From the NCBI RefSeq assembly GCF_001570485.1, contig NZ_BCTA01000086.1, positions 16,519 to 80,518 of the forward strand: a stretch of DNA of 64,000 bases. The letters are read 5' to 3'. The position numbers and the translations under genes are program-made. Below the pieces are notes generated by a model. The model was not told the origin of the DNA. It did no database searches and saw nothing but the letters and a program-made list of their open reading frames with translations. The stretch comes from Mycolicibacterium novocastrense (GTDB taxonomy: Bacteria; Actinomycetota; Actinomycetes; Mycobacteriales; Mycobacteriaceae). Shown one piece after another: positions 7,256 through 16,016 of this stretch. Numbering within the stretch: position 1 is the first letter of the stretch; the number at the start of each line of letters is the position of its first letter.

Positions 7256-7881
7256 CGTCCGGGGACGACGCAGTAGCGGCCGCGGCAGAACGAGCGAAAA
7301 CGACGGCCGCGCGCAACATCCCGGTGTTCGGCGACCTTCCCGCGCCGTCTGACACCGCCAATCTCCGCGAGGGCGCCAACCTCAACGATGCGCTTCTGGC
7401 GCTGTTGCCGCTCGTCGGTGTCTGGCGCGGTGAGGGCGAGGGTCGCGGCGCCAACGGTGACTACCGGTTCGGCCAGCAGATCGTGGTCTCGCATGACGGC
7501 AGCGACTACCTGATCTGGGAAGCGCGCTCCTGGCGGCTCAGCGAGTCCGGCGAGTTCGAGGCGCACACGCTGCGCGAGTCCGGGTTCTGGCGCTTCGTCA
7601 ACGACCCGGCCGACCCGTCCGAGTCCCAGGCCATCGAGCTGCTGTTGGCTCATTCCGCGGGCTATATCGAGCTGTTCTACGGCCGCCCCCTTTCCCAGTC
7701 GTCGTGGGAGCTGGTCACCGATGCGTTGGCGCGCAGCAAGTCCGGGATGCTGGTCGGCGGCGCCAAACGGCTGTACGGCATCGTCGAGGGCGGCGATCTG
7801 GCCTACGTCGAGGAGCGTGTCGACGCCGACGGCGGCCTGGTCCCCCACCTGTCGGCCCGGCTGTCGAGGTTCGCCGGATGA
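7252..7881 (+). CDS. Nitrobindin/FABP-like beta-barrel protein (Rv0813c type)
   Basis: 209 residues. After a helical N-terminus the barrel begins with the signature GVWRGEGEGRG (residues about 61-71), and it ends with PHLSARLSRFAG, whose His matches the proximal haem ligand position of nitrobindins. Bacterial and mycobacterial nitrobindins bind ferric haem and react with NO or peroxynitrite; fatty-acid binding was suggested earlier from the fold. It is coupled by GTGA to the small membrane peptide and by ATGA to the lipoprotein gene. Confidence 0.88.
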   Translation: MTSGDDAVAAAAERAKTTAARNIPVFGDLPAPSDTANLREGANLNDALLALLPLVGVWRGEGEGRGANGDYRFGQQIVVSHDGSDYLIWEARSWRLSESGEFEAHTLRESGFWRFVNDPADPSESQAIELLLAHSAGYIELFYGRPLSQSSWELVTDALARSKSGMLVGGAKRLYGIVEGGDLAYVEERVDADGGLVPHLSARLSRFAG

Positions 7882-8195
7882 TGCGCGCCGTCATGGTCGT
7901 CGCCGGCCTCGCCGCGGCCGCAGCGCTCGCAGGTTGCGCATCCGAGCAACCAGCCGAGCAGCAGCCCACCACGTCCCAAGCCCCGGCCCAGACCACCACG
8001 TCTCAGGCGCCGGCTGAGACCACCACCACGTCCGAGACCCCCTCCGGTCACGGTTCGCTGGCGCAGTGTCTTGACGAGCACGGCGTACCCGCGGCGCCCG
8101 GACCGGCCGCCGGCCCGCCTCCCGGCGTCGACGCCGAGACCTGGAACAGGGCCATGCAGGCGTGCGCAACCTTCGCGCCCGGACCCGCCGGCTAA
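7878..8195 (+). CDS. Small Thr/Pro-rich lipoprotein
   Basis: 105 residues starting MMRAVMVVAG. A signal peptide ends in the lipobox LAGC. A low-complexity linker with an imperfect 9-residue repeat (TSQAPAQTT / TSQAPAETT) follows, then a C-terminal segment with two cysteines (QCLDEHGV ... MQACATF) that could form a disulfide. The start overlaps the nitrobindin-like stop (ATGA). The 3' end overlaps the convergent binding-protein gene by 4 nt. No functional family is recognised; it would be surface-anchored. Confidence 0.8.
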   Translation: MMRAVMVVAGLAAAAALAGCASEQPAEQQPTTSQAPAQTTTSQAPAETTTTSETPSGHGSLAQCLDEHGVPAAPGPAAGPPPGVDAETWNRAMQACATFAPGPAG

Positions 8196-9049
8196 GCCAG
8201 TTGCGGGGCCTCACCCGCCTCGGCCAGCCACTGGCTGCGCAACTGCGCCAGCGTGCCGTCGTCGCGTAGCGAGTCGACGACCAAGGAGACGCAGGCGGTC
8301 AAGCCGCTGTGTTTGGCGAGCACCAGGCCGAACTGCTCCGGGGCCTGGTCGCCGGCCGGTAGCTGACCGACCATCATTCCGTCGCGCAACTCGCCGACGA
8401 TCGCGAACGCGGTCGGCAGATCGGCGATCAGAGCGTCGATTTCGCGGCCCGAGAGCGCGAGCTTCGCATCGCCGTTGGTCTCGTACACCTCGACCGCGTT
8501 CCTTCCTCCGACCGCCAACGCGGCGGTGTGGCTGGTGGTGGCGACCTGTGCCCCGAGCCGCAGCCTCTTGAGGTCGTCGAGGTTTCTCACACCGGCCGCA
8601 GGCGAGCCCTTGACGGTGACGACGGCCTGATCCACGTCGAAGTACGGCGTCGAGAAGTCGACGGCGGCCCTGCGCTGTTCGGTGATGGAGAACTGGTTCA
8701 GGTTGGCGTCGAACGATTTGGCGCCGGCGGCGATGGCTTCGCCGAAAGGCACCCGCACCCACCGCACGTCGGTGGCGGCGTAACCGAGCCGGTTCGCGAT
8801 GGTGTACGCCAGCGCCGATTCGAAGCCCTCCCCGTTGGCCAGGTTGTCGCCCATGTACCACGGCGGGTACACCGGCCGATCGGTACCGAAGGTGAAGATT
8901 CCCTTGTACAGGGTCGCCAGCTTGTCTTTGTGACAGGTTTGCGGGCTCGCCGAGCTGTAGGGCTCGGCTGTCGGCGCACAGGCCGTCATGGTCGCGAGGG
9001 CCGCCAGCAGCACGCCGAGCTTCTTGACGATGCGCATGCGCCGCATCAT
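8192..9049 (-). CDS. Family-3 solute-binding lipoprotein (amino-acid type)
   Basis: 285 residues. The N-terminus MMRRMRIVKKLGVLLAALATMTAC is a lipoprotein signal. The mature part has SBP family 3 features: YPPWYMGDNLANGEGFESALAYTIANRLGY, FDANLNQFSITEQRRAAVDFSTPYFDVDQAV and ALIADLPTAFAIV. Such proteins bind polar amino acids or related compounds for ABC importers, but no permease or ATPase gene lies nearby, so it is an orphan receptor. I took the first ATG (9049); 9037 is an alternative. It follows an unusually long structured leader. Confidence 0.82.
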   Translation of the reverse strand: MMRRMRIVKKLGVLLAALATMTACAPTAEPYSSASPQTCHKDKLATLYKGIFTFGTDRPVYPPWYMGDNLANGEGFESALAYTIANRLGYAATDVRWVRVPFGEAIAAGAKSFDANLNQFSITEQRRAAVDFSTPYFDVDQAVVTVKGSPAAGVRNLDDLKRLRLGAQVATTSHTAALAVGGRNAVEVYETNGDAKLALSGREIDALIADLPTAFAIVGELRDGMMVGQLPAGDQAPEQFGLVLAKHSGLTACVSLVVDSLRDDGTLAQLRSQWLAEAGEAPQLA

Positions 9050-9309
9050 CGCCCGGCGCACCGATGAATCGCGAGTCCAGGAGCGCAACGGTTCGCTACC
9101 GATTCGGCCATCAGAGATGGGGCGGCCCCCGAGCCGTGTGTTCCTGGCGGACAAAACCGAGGGGCTCGGGGGCCGGGTGACTGCGGGGAATTCGCCAGCG
9201 CGCGCAGGCGCGAAGAGCCTCAGCTCAATCCCCTGGCGCTGCTAGCTCGCAGCCACCTCACAAGTCCATAAGTCACTCAAAATCTCGGACCACCTCCTCT
9301 CCTGTGTAC
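9050..9309 (-). ncRNA. Structured leader RNA or small RNA upstream of the binding-protein gene
   Basis: About 260 nt of non-coding transcript are predicted from the promoter at 9343-9315 to the ATG at 9049. In order on the minus strand: AGGAGG (9298-9293), a possible 12-codon frame from the TTG at 9280 to the TAG at 9242 (MSDLWTCEVAAS), then CGCCAG (9238-9233) complementary to CTGGCG (9198-9193). GGGGATT (9233-9227) faces AATTCCCC (9192-9185); these two pairings cross. A short hairpin with TTTTGT and a 12-bp inverted repeat that excludes it follow. I do not recognise a known riboswitch class. It could be an attenuator, a riboswitch or a free sRNA. Confidence 0.5.
9151..9174 (-). terminator. 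Possible intrinsic terminator inside the leader
   Basis: Minus strand: CCGAG (9169-9165), loop CCC, CTCGG (9161-9157), then TTTTGT (9156-9151). The left arm also belongs to a longer 12-bp repeat, GGCCCCCGAGCC (9174-9163) with GGCTCGGGGGCC (9135-9124), that would prevent this hairpin. The stem is only 5 bp, so termination strength is uncertain. Confidence 0.4.
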
Positions 9310-9314
9310 GAGCG

Positions 9315-9343
9315 ACGCTACCCGCGCACGCAAGAGGCGACAA
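9315..9343 (-). promoter_or_regulatory. SigA-like promoter of the structured leader
   Basis: Minus-strand TTGTCG (9343-9338), a 17-nt spacer, then TAGCGT (9320-9315). This matches the mycobacterial housekeeping pattern (TTGNNN, 17, TANNNT). Start of transcription is expected near 9309-9307. Confidence 0.55.
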
Positions 9344-9366
9344 CCGGATTTCGGGCGATTCAGCGT

Positions 9367-10254
9367 TCAGCGATCGCGCACTATCGCGGCGTCGACGAGT
9401 TCGGCGAACTCGCCCGCCAACGGGCTCGGTGGCAACGGCGTGCCGTCGAGGGTGTGCACCCGCGCCGCCAACGTGATGCTCGACACCAACCAAACACCTT
9501 GCGCTGCAAGCAGATCCGCAGGTCGCAGCGAGCGGTAGTCGCAGTCATATCCCTTGTCGCGGGCGACGTCGAACAGCGCCTGCTGCGTGGTGCCGCGCAG
9601 GATCGGGAACCACGGCGGTGGAGTGAAGAACGCGACATCGCCCGCGCCGGGTGCGGACTCCGCGGCGATCACGACCGTCGAGCGCGGCCCCTCCAGGATG
9701 AAACCGTCAGTGCCGACGAAGATCACGTCGCCCGCGCCGTTGCGCTCGGCATGTCGTAACGCAGCCATGTTCACCGCGTACGACAGCGTTTTGGCACCGG
9801 CGAGCAGCCACGGCATCTCGCCGGCGCCCTCGGACGCGAGTCCGCGCGCCAGGGTCAGCGCGGCAAGGCCGTTACGCCGCACCTCGGCCACTCGCGCGGG
9901 TAACGCCCCGACCGTGGCGAACGCCGTCGGGGGCGAACCGCCTTCCCGCCCCCTGCTGTAGACCAACCGCAGCACACCCTCCTCGCCCGTCTGCGAGGTC
10001 CACTGGGCCACCGCAGCCGACACCGCGGAACGCCAGCGCGACACGTCAGGGTCGGGAAGGTCGATCAGGCGCGCCGACTGCGTGAGCCGCGACAGGTGGG
10101 CGTCGAGCAGACATGGCCGGCCATCGCGGATCAGCAGCGTCTCGAAGACACCGTCGCCGCGGACCGCCGCGAGGTCGTCGGCATGCAGCAGCGGCGCCGC
10201 GGGGTCGTGCAACCGCCCGTCGAGGGTCACCACGACCCCGGGTTCGCCAGCCAT
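9367..10254 (-). CDS. pabC: Aminodeoxychorismate lyase-like PLP enzyme (class IV aminotransferase)
   Basis: 295-residue fold-type IV PLP enzyme, orthologue of Rv0812. It probably releases pyruvate from 4-amino-4-deoxychorismate to give p-aminobenzoate for folate synthesis. Visible features: GDGVFETLLIRDG near residue 35, the PLP-lysine region LAGAKTLSYAVNM, the phosphate-binding region DGFILEGPRSTVV, and FPILRGTTQQALF. ATG at 10254 chosen; a -10-like TACGCT (10268-10263) lies 8 nt before it. It diverges from the folate-binding ygfZ-like gene by 51 nt, a fitting folate pairing. A branched-chain or D-amino-acid aminotransferase role cannot be excluded. Confidence 0.85.
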   Translation of the reverse strand: MAGEPGVVVTLDGRLHDPAAPLLHADDLAAVRGDGVFETLLIRDGRPCLLDAHLSRLTQSARLIDLPDPDVSRWRSAVSAAVAQWTSQTGEEGVLRLVYSRGREGGSPPTAFATVGALPARVAEVRRNGLAALTLARGLASEGAGEMPWLLAGAKTLSYAVNMAALRHAERNGAGDVIFVGTDGFILEGPRSTVVIAAESAPGAGDVAFFTPPPWFPILRGTTQQALFDVARDKGYDCDYRSLRPADLLAAQGVWLVSSITLAARVHTLDGTPLPPSPLAGEFAELVDAAIVRDR

Positions 10255-10293
10255 GAGGCCACAGCGTAGCCGCGCAGCGCTCAGCGCCGAACG

Positions 10294-10299
10294 TAGAGT
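10294..10299 (+). promoter_or_regulatory. -10 box for a leaderless ygfZ-like mRNA
   Basis: TAGAGT ends 6 nt before the GTG at 10306, so transcription would start on the start codon itself. The GTG has no ribosome-binding site, which fits leaderless initiation, common in mycobacteria. Confidence 0.5.
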
Positions 10300-10305
10300 T
10301 GACCT

Positions 10306-11379
10306 GTGACAACTTCTGGACCCGCCGTTCCTGCGCCCGACACCGGACCCGATGCCGGCGCCGTATGGCATTACGGCGATCCGCTGGGCGAACAACGGGC
10401 CGCCGCCGAGGACGCCGTCGTCGTGGACCGCTCGCATCGTGCCGTGCTCACGCTGACGGGTGCCGAGCGCAAGACGTGGCTGCACAACCTCACCACGCAG
10501 CACGTCAGCGAGCTGCCCGACGGCGCCGTCACCGAGAATCTCAGCCTCGACGGGCAGGGTCGTGTCGAAGATCACTGGGTACAAACCGAACTCGGTGACA
10601 TCACCTATATCGACACCGAACCGTCGCGGGGCGAGCCGCTGCTGGGCTACCTGCGAAAGATGGTGTTCTGGTCCGACGTCGCGGTGGAAGCCGCGGATCT
10701 GGCGGTGTTGTCCCTTCTCGGGCCGCGGTGGGGTGACCGGGAATTGCTCGACGCGCTCGGCGTCGATTCGCTACCGGCGAAACAGACGGCCGTCGCGCTC
10801 GCCGACGGCGGGTTCCTGCGTCGGCTCACCGCCGACGAACTCGACCTGGTGATCCCGCGTGCCCAGGTGCAAGCGTGGTGGCGGCGGCTCACCGATGCCG
10901 GCGTCCGGCCCGCGGGAGTGTGGGCCTACGAGGCGCATCGGGTCGCGGCCCTGCGGCCACGCCTGGGGGTGGACACCGATGAGCGCACGATCCCGCACGA
11001 GGTCGGCTGGATCGGCCCCGCCGTGCATTTGGACAAGGGCTGCTACCGCGGACAGGAGACGGTCGCGCGGGTGCACAACCTGGGTAAGCCGCCCCGAATG
11101 CTGGTGCGGCTGCACCTCGACGGTTCGAGCGACCGACCGGCCACCGGCGACCCGGTGCTGGCCGGCGGCCGGGCTGTCGGCCGGCTCGGCACCGTGGTCG
11201 ACCACGTCGACGAGGGGCCGGTGGCGTTGGCGCTGCTCAAACGCGGCCTGCCCGCAGACACCGAATTGACCGTCGACGGCTCGCCCGCCGTCATCGACGC
11301 GGACTCGCTGCCGCCGCCTGATGTCGCAGGTGCCGGGCGGCGAGCGGTCGAACAGCTGCGGGGCGGCGCACGGCCGTGA
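10306..11379 (+). CDS. ygfZ: YgfZ/GcvT-like folate-binding protein
   Basis: 357 residues of the aminomethyltransferase-like fold, orthologue of Rv0811c. The family signature K-G-C-Y-x-G-Q-E appears as KGCYRGQETVARVHNLGKPPR, with the conserved cysteine. YgfZ proteins bind folate and help assemble or repair iron-sulfur clusters; they are not true glycine-cleavage T-proteins, since the gcvP/gcvH partners are absent here. The divergent pabC-like gene supports a folate link. GTG start apparently leaderless. Confidence 0.88.
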   Translation: MTTSGPAVPAPDTGPDAGAVWHYGDPLGEQRAAAEDAVVVDRSHRAVLTLTGAERKTWLHNLTTQHVSELPDGAVTENLSLDGQGRVEDHWVQTELGDITYIDTEPSRGEPLLGYLRKMVFWSDVAVEAADLAVLSLLGPRWGDRELLDALGVDSLPAKQTAVALADGGFLRRLTADELDLVIPRAQVQAWWRRLTDAGVRPAGVWAYEAHRVAALRPRLGVDTDERTIPHEVGWIGPAVHLDKGCYRGQETVARVHNLGKPPRMLVRLHLDGSSDRPATGDPVLAGGRAVGRLGTVVDHVDEGPVALALLKRGLPADTELTVDGSPAVIDADSLPPPDVAGAGRRAVEQLRGGARP

Positions 11380-11501
11380 CGAGGGCCTGCCAGCGCCGCG
11401 GGGCCAGGCACGGTAAAGTGTCGGCAGGACGATAAAAGACAGATCAGATCGGAGCCGCCTACCAATTGGGCCGCTCCGTTATTGCGCGAGGGGGTCCCCC
11501 C

Positions 11502-11681
11502 ATGGGCCGCGGCCGGGCGAAGGCAAAGCAGACCAAGGTTGCTCGTGAGCTCAAATACAGCTCACCGCAGACCGATTTAAAGCGGCTTCAGCAAGAGCTG
11601 TCGGGCGCTTCCGAGAACGACCTGAACGGCACCGATCCGGTGGCCGACGAGTGGGTCGACGAGGACGACTGGCGCCGCTGA
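11502..11681 (+). CDS. DUF3073 small acidic-tailed protein
   Basis: 59 residues: a basic N-terminus MGRGRAKAKQTKVARELKYSS and an acidic C-terminus ADEWVDEDDWRR, the hallmark of DUF3073 (Rv0810c). ATG at 11502 chosen because the conserved family start is MGRGRAKAKQTK; longer in-frame codons upstream look untranslated. The 122-nt gap after the ygfZ-like gene suggests its own promoter. The role is unknown; the charge pattern suggests nucleic-acid or ribosome binding. It converges on purM. Confidence 0.88.
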   Translation: MGRGRAKAKQTKVARELKYSSPQTDLKRLQQELSGASENDLNGTDPVADEWVDEDDWRR

Positions 11682-11684
11682 CCC

Positions 11685-12758
<1,074 letters not shown>

Positions 12759-12865
12759 CGCGGTAAAGGCTACCGGTGTTCGTCGCGCCGCGGTAACCGC
12801 CTTCGGCCGGTGTCCCCCTGCCGAGATGTCGCGCGAATCGCGGCCGTGTGCCAATCTGACCGCTC

Positions 12866-13309
12866 ATGACAACAGTTCGCTGGTACGCGGGTGCCCTGTG
12901 CGTGTCGGTGACGGTCGCGTCGGCGTTGTTCGGTTCGGCCGCCGCGTCGGCGACACCGGCATCCGGCGTCCAGGCCAGGACGCTCTCGGAGGCGACGGTC
13001 GACGGGATCGACTACGTCACCCGCGAAATCACCATCGCGCCCGGCGGCAGCACCGGCTGGCACTATCACGAGGGCCGGGTGTACGGGGTGATCCGCGAAG
13101 GCACGCTCACCCACGATGCCGCGGCGAACTGCACTCTCGACGGCGTCTACCCGCCGGGCGCGCCCATCACCGAGGCCAGCGGCCCGGCCAACGTGCACAT
13201 CGGCCGCAACCTGGGCCCCACGCCGTTGGTGATGTGGGTGCTCTACATCAAGCCCACGGGCACCCCGCTGTCGGTGGACATGCCCGATCCCGGCTGTGGG
13301 TTTGCCTGA
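12866..13309 (+). CDS. Secreted single-domain cupin
   Basis: 147 residues. A Sec signal peptide (residues 1-30, ending in AAASATPAS) precedes one cupin barrel with GGSTGWHYHEGRVYGVIREG as motif 1, whose two histidines plus Glu fit a metal site. Two cysteines (C92-like in NCTLDG and C145-like in DPGCGFA) could form a disulfide outside the cell. Likely a small extracytoplasmic metal-binding protein of unknown substrate. The gene diverges from purM and is followed closely by an epimerase gene. Confidence 0.82.
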   Translation: MTTVRWYAGALCVSVTVASALFGSAAASATPASGVQARTLSEATVDGIDYVTREITIAPGGSTGWHYHEGRVYGVIREGTLTHDAAANCTLDGVYPPGAPITEASGPANVHIGRNLGPTPLVMWVLYIKPTGTPLSVDMPDPGCGFA

Positions 13310-13334
13310 CGGCCAAACCGGCGATCCCGGCGGG

Positions 13335-14291
13335 GTGACTGACGACATCCGTTGCTTGGTGACGGGAGCGACCGGCTACATCGGTGGCCGGCTGGTGCCC
13401 TCATTGCTCGACCGCGGCCACGCGGTGCGCGCACTGGCTCGCAACCCCGACAAACTCGACGCCGTTCCGTGGCGCGACCGTGTCGAGGTGGCCCGGGGTG
13501 ACCTCGGGGACGCCGACTCGCTGCGAGAAGCGTTCGCCGGTACCGACGTCGTCTACTACCTGGTGCATTCGATGGGCAGTTCGTCCGATTTCGTCGAAGA
13601 GGAGGCGCGATCGGCCCGCAACGTCGTGGCGGCCGCCCGCGATGCGGGCGTCAAGCGACTGGTGTACCTGGGCGGCCTGCACCCGGCGGGAGCCGACCTC
13701 TCCCCCCATCTACAGTCCCGGACCGACGTCGGCGAGATCCTGCTCGAGTCGGCCATCGAGACCGTGGTTCTGCAGGCCGGAATCGTGATCGGTGCGGGTT
13801 CGGCGTCGTTCGAGATGATCCGCCACCTGACCAACCGTCTACCGGTGATGACCACGCCGAAATGGGTGCACAACAAGATCCAGCCCATCGCGATCGACGA
13901 CGCGTTGCACTACCTGGCAGAGGCGGCCACGGCGCCGGTGCCCACGTCGCGCACGTGGGACATCGGCGGGCCGGACGTGTTCGAGTACGGCGAGGCGATG
14001 CAGGTTTACGCCGAGGTGTCGGGACGCCGGCGCCGCGTGATGGTCGTATTGCCTTGGCTCACACCGACAATCGCGAGCTGGTGGATCGGGTTGGTGACCC
14101 CGCTTCCCGGTGGGCTGGCCCGGCCGCTGGTGGAGTCGCTGGAGTGTGACGCGGTGATGGCCGACCACGACATCGACGACGTCATCGCGCCGCCCGCCCG
14201 CGGTCTCACCGGTTACCGGGAGGCGGTGGCCAAAGCCCTGGAACGCGGACCGTTACCGACCGATCCCCACTGGGCGCACGTCGGGCGGTAG
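13335..14291 (+). CDS. NAD(P)H-binding epimerase/nucleoside-diphosphate-sugar-like protein
   Basis: Extended short-chain dehydrogenase of about 318 residues. The cofactor motif GATGYIGGRLVP sits at the N-terminus, with YYLVHSMGSSSDFVEEE and PKWVHNKIQPIAIDDALHYL further on, as in the atypical NmrA/epimerase group that often carries a C-terminal extension. The GTG at 13335 follows GGCGGG. A GTG at 13296 in frame would overlap the cupin gene end and lacks a ribosome-binding site. Substrate unknown. Confidence 0.8.
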   Translation: MTDDIRCLVTGATGYIGGRLVPSLLDRGHAVRALARNPDKLDAVPWRDRVEVARGDLGDADSLREAFAGTDVVYYLVHSMGSSSDFVEEEARSARNVVAAARDAGVKRLVYLGGLHPAGADLSPHLQSRTDVGEILLESAIETVVLQAGIVIGAGSASFEMIRHLTNRLPVMTTPKWVHNKIQPIAIDDALHYLAEAATAPVPTSRTWDIGGPDVFEYGEAMQVYAEVSGRRRRVMVVLPWLTPTIASWWIGLVTPLPGGLARPLVESLECDAVMADHDIDDVIAPPARGLTGYREAVAKALERGPLPTDPHWAHVGR

Positions 14292-14300
14292 GGGTAACAG

Positions 14301-15830
14301 TCAGGGCCGGCGAAGCGCCGAGACGTTGTCGTTGCCGGACTGCAGCGGAATACCGCTCTTGGCGGCCGTCGAGAGCATGTGTTCGATCACGTTCTTGCCC
14401 AACGCCGATTCCCCCGGCAACTCGATCGGGTACTTGCCGTCGAAACACGCGCTGCACAAGCGCGACGCGGGCTGTTCGGTAGCCGCGATCATGCCCTGCT
14501 TGGAGATGTAGCCGAGCGTGTCGGCGCCGATGGCGTGGCGCACCGCCTCGAGCATCTCGTTCTCGTCGTCGACGGCATTGGCGATGAGCTCCGCCGGGGT
14601 GGCGAAGTCGATGCCGTAGAAGCAGGGCCACTTCACCGGCGGGGATGCGATGCGCACGTGCACCTCGACCGCCCCCGCCTCCCGCAGCATCCGGATCAGG
14701 GCGCGCTGGGTGTTACCGCGGACGATCGAATCGTCGACGACGATCAGGCGCCGCCCGCGGATCACCTCCTTGAGCGGATTCAGCTTCAACCGGATGCCGA
14801 GCTGCCGGATGGTCTGGGACGGCTGGATGAACGTGCGCCCGACATAGGCGTTCTTCATCAGGCCCTGGCCGTAAGGGATTCCGGACTCCTGCGCGTAGCC
14901 CACCGCCGCGGGCGTGCCCGACTCCGGCACGCCGATCACCAGGTCTGCCTCGACCGGCATCTCCCTGGCCAGCCTGCGCCCGATGTCGACGCGCGTCGCG
15001 TGCACCGATCGGCCTGCCAACGTGCTGTCCGGCCGTGCGAGATAGACGTATTCGAAGACGCAGCCCTTGGGCTCCGGGCTGGCGAACCGGGTGGAGCGCA
15101 CCCCGTCCGCGTCGATCGCCAGCAGCTCACCCGGTTCGATGTCGCGGACGAAGGAGGCGCCGACGATGTCGAGCGCCGCGGTCTCCGACGCGACGACCCA
15201 ACCACGGTCCAACCGCCCCAACGCCAACGGCCGCACCCCGTACGGGTCGCGTGCGGCATACAGCGTGTTCTCGTCCATCCACGTCAGACAGAACGCGCCG
15301 CGGACGGTGGGCAGTAGCTCCAGCGCGGCCTGCTCGAGCGTCGAATCGGCCGCGCCGTGGGCCAGCAGGGCACCGAGGATGTCGGAGTCGGTGGTCGCCA
15401 CCGGAGCGCCCCTGGTCTCGAGCAATCCGGCCTCGCGGGCTCGGGCCGCCAACTCGGCCGCGTTCACCAGGTTGCCGTTGTGTCCCAGGGCGACGCCGGT
15501 GCCGGCCGACGTGTTGCGGAACACCGGCTGGGCGTTCTCCCACGTGGTCGACCCGGTGGTCGAATAGCGACAGTGCCCGATCGCGACGTGGCCCTCCATC
15601 GCGGCCAGCGTCTGCTCGTCGAACACCTGACTCACGAGGCCCAGATCTTTGAAGACGAGCACCTGCGAGCCGTCGGCGACGGCGATGCCCGCGGCCTCCT
15701 GACCGCGATGCTGCAAGGCATACAGGCCGTAGTACGTGAGCTTGGCGACCTCTTCACCCGGCGCCCAGACGCCGAATACGCCGCACTCTTCGCGGGGTTC
15801 GTTATCCGTATCCGTCTGCTCGCCGGTCAC
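14301..15830 (-). CDS. purF: Amidophosphoribosyltransferase PurF
   Basis: First committed step of purine synthesis (PRPP plus glutamine to phosphoribosylamine). The GTG at 15830 gives a 15-residue propeptide before C16 (REECGVFGVW), which must be cleaved to expose the Ntn nucleophile. The PRPP site is LIVVDDSIVRGNT. Four cysteines in the B. subtilis-like positions (KGCVFEY, KWPCFYG, LCSACFDG) indicate a 4Fe-4S cluster. About 509 residues. It shares a divergent 186-nt region with the broken DoxX-family gene. Confidence 0.96.
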   Translation of the reverse strand: MTGEQTDTDNEPREECGVFGVWAPGEEVAKLTYYGLYALQHRGQEAAGIAVADGSQVLVFKDLGLVSQVFDEQTLAAMEGHVAIGHCRYSTTGSTTWENAQPVFRNTSAGTGVALGHNGNLVNAAELAARAREAGLLETRGAPVATTDSDILGALLAHGAADSTLEQAALELLPTVRGAFCLTWMDENTLYAARDPYGVRPLALGRLDRGWVVASETAALDIVGASFVRDIEPGELLAIDADGVRSTRFASPEPKGCVFEYVYLARPDSTLAGRSVHATRVDIGRRLAREMPVEADLVIGVPESGTPAAVGYAQESGIPYGQGLMKNAYVGRTFIQPSQTIRQLGIRLKLNPLKEVIRGRRLIVVDDSIVRGNTQRALIRMLREAGAVEVHVRIASPPVKWPCFYGIDFATPAELIANAVDDENEMLEAVRHAIGADTLGYISKQGMIAATEQPASRLCSACFDGKYPIELPGESALGKNVIEHMLSTAAKSGIPLQSGNDNVSALRRP

Positions 15831-16016
15831 GATAGGGCTGCTCCGAGGGGAGGGTGGCTGATGCCACGAGTCTACGGGCATCTGTGAACCGCAACGACGT
15901 TGTGGGGCGTGTCGTGGGACACGTTGATTTCCCGGTCGCGCGTTCACTGCGACATCGCCCATCGACCCCTAACATTCGCGTCAATAGTTTCATATGCAAG
16001 GGGTTGGGGGGTGGTC

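Noticed and set aside
9050..9345. Assignment of the leader to a known riboswitch (c-di-AMP ydaO, cobalamin, TPP, SAM-IV, guanidine)
   Set aside because: None of the conserved core sequences I know for these classes is present in full.
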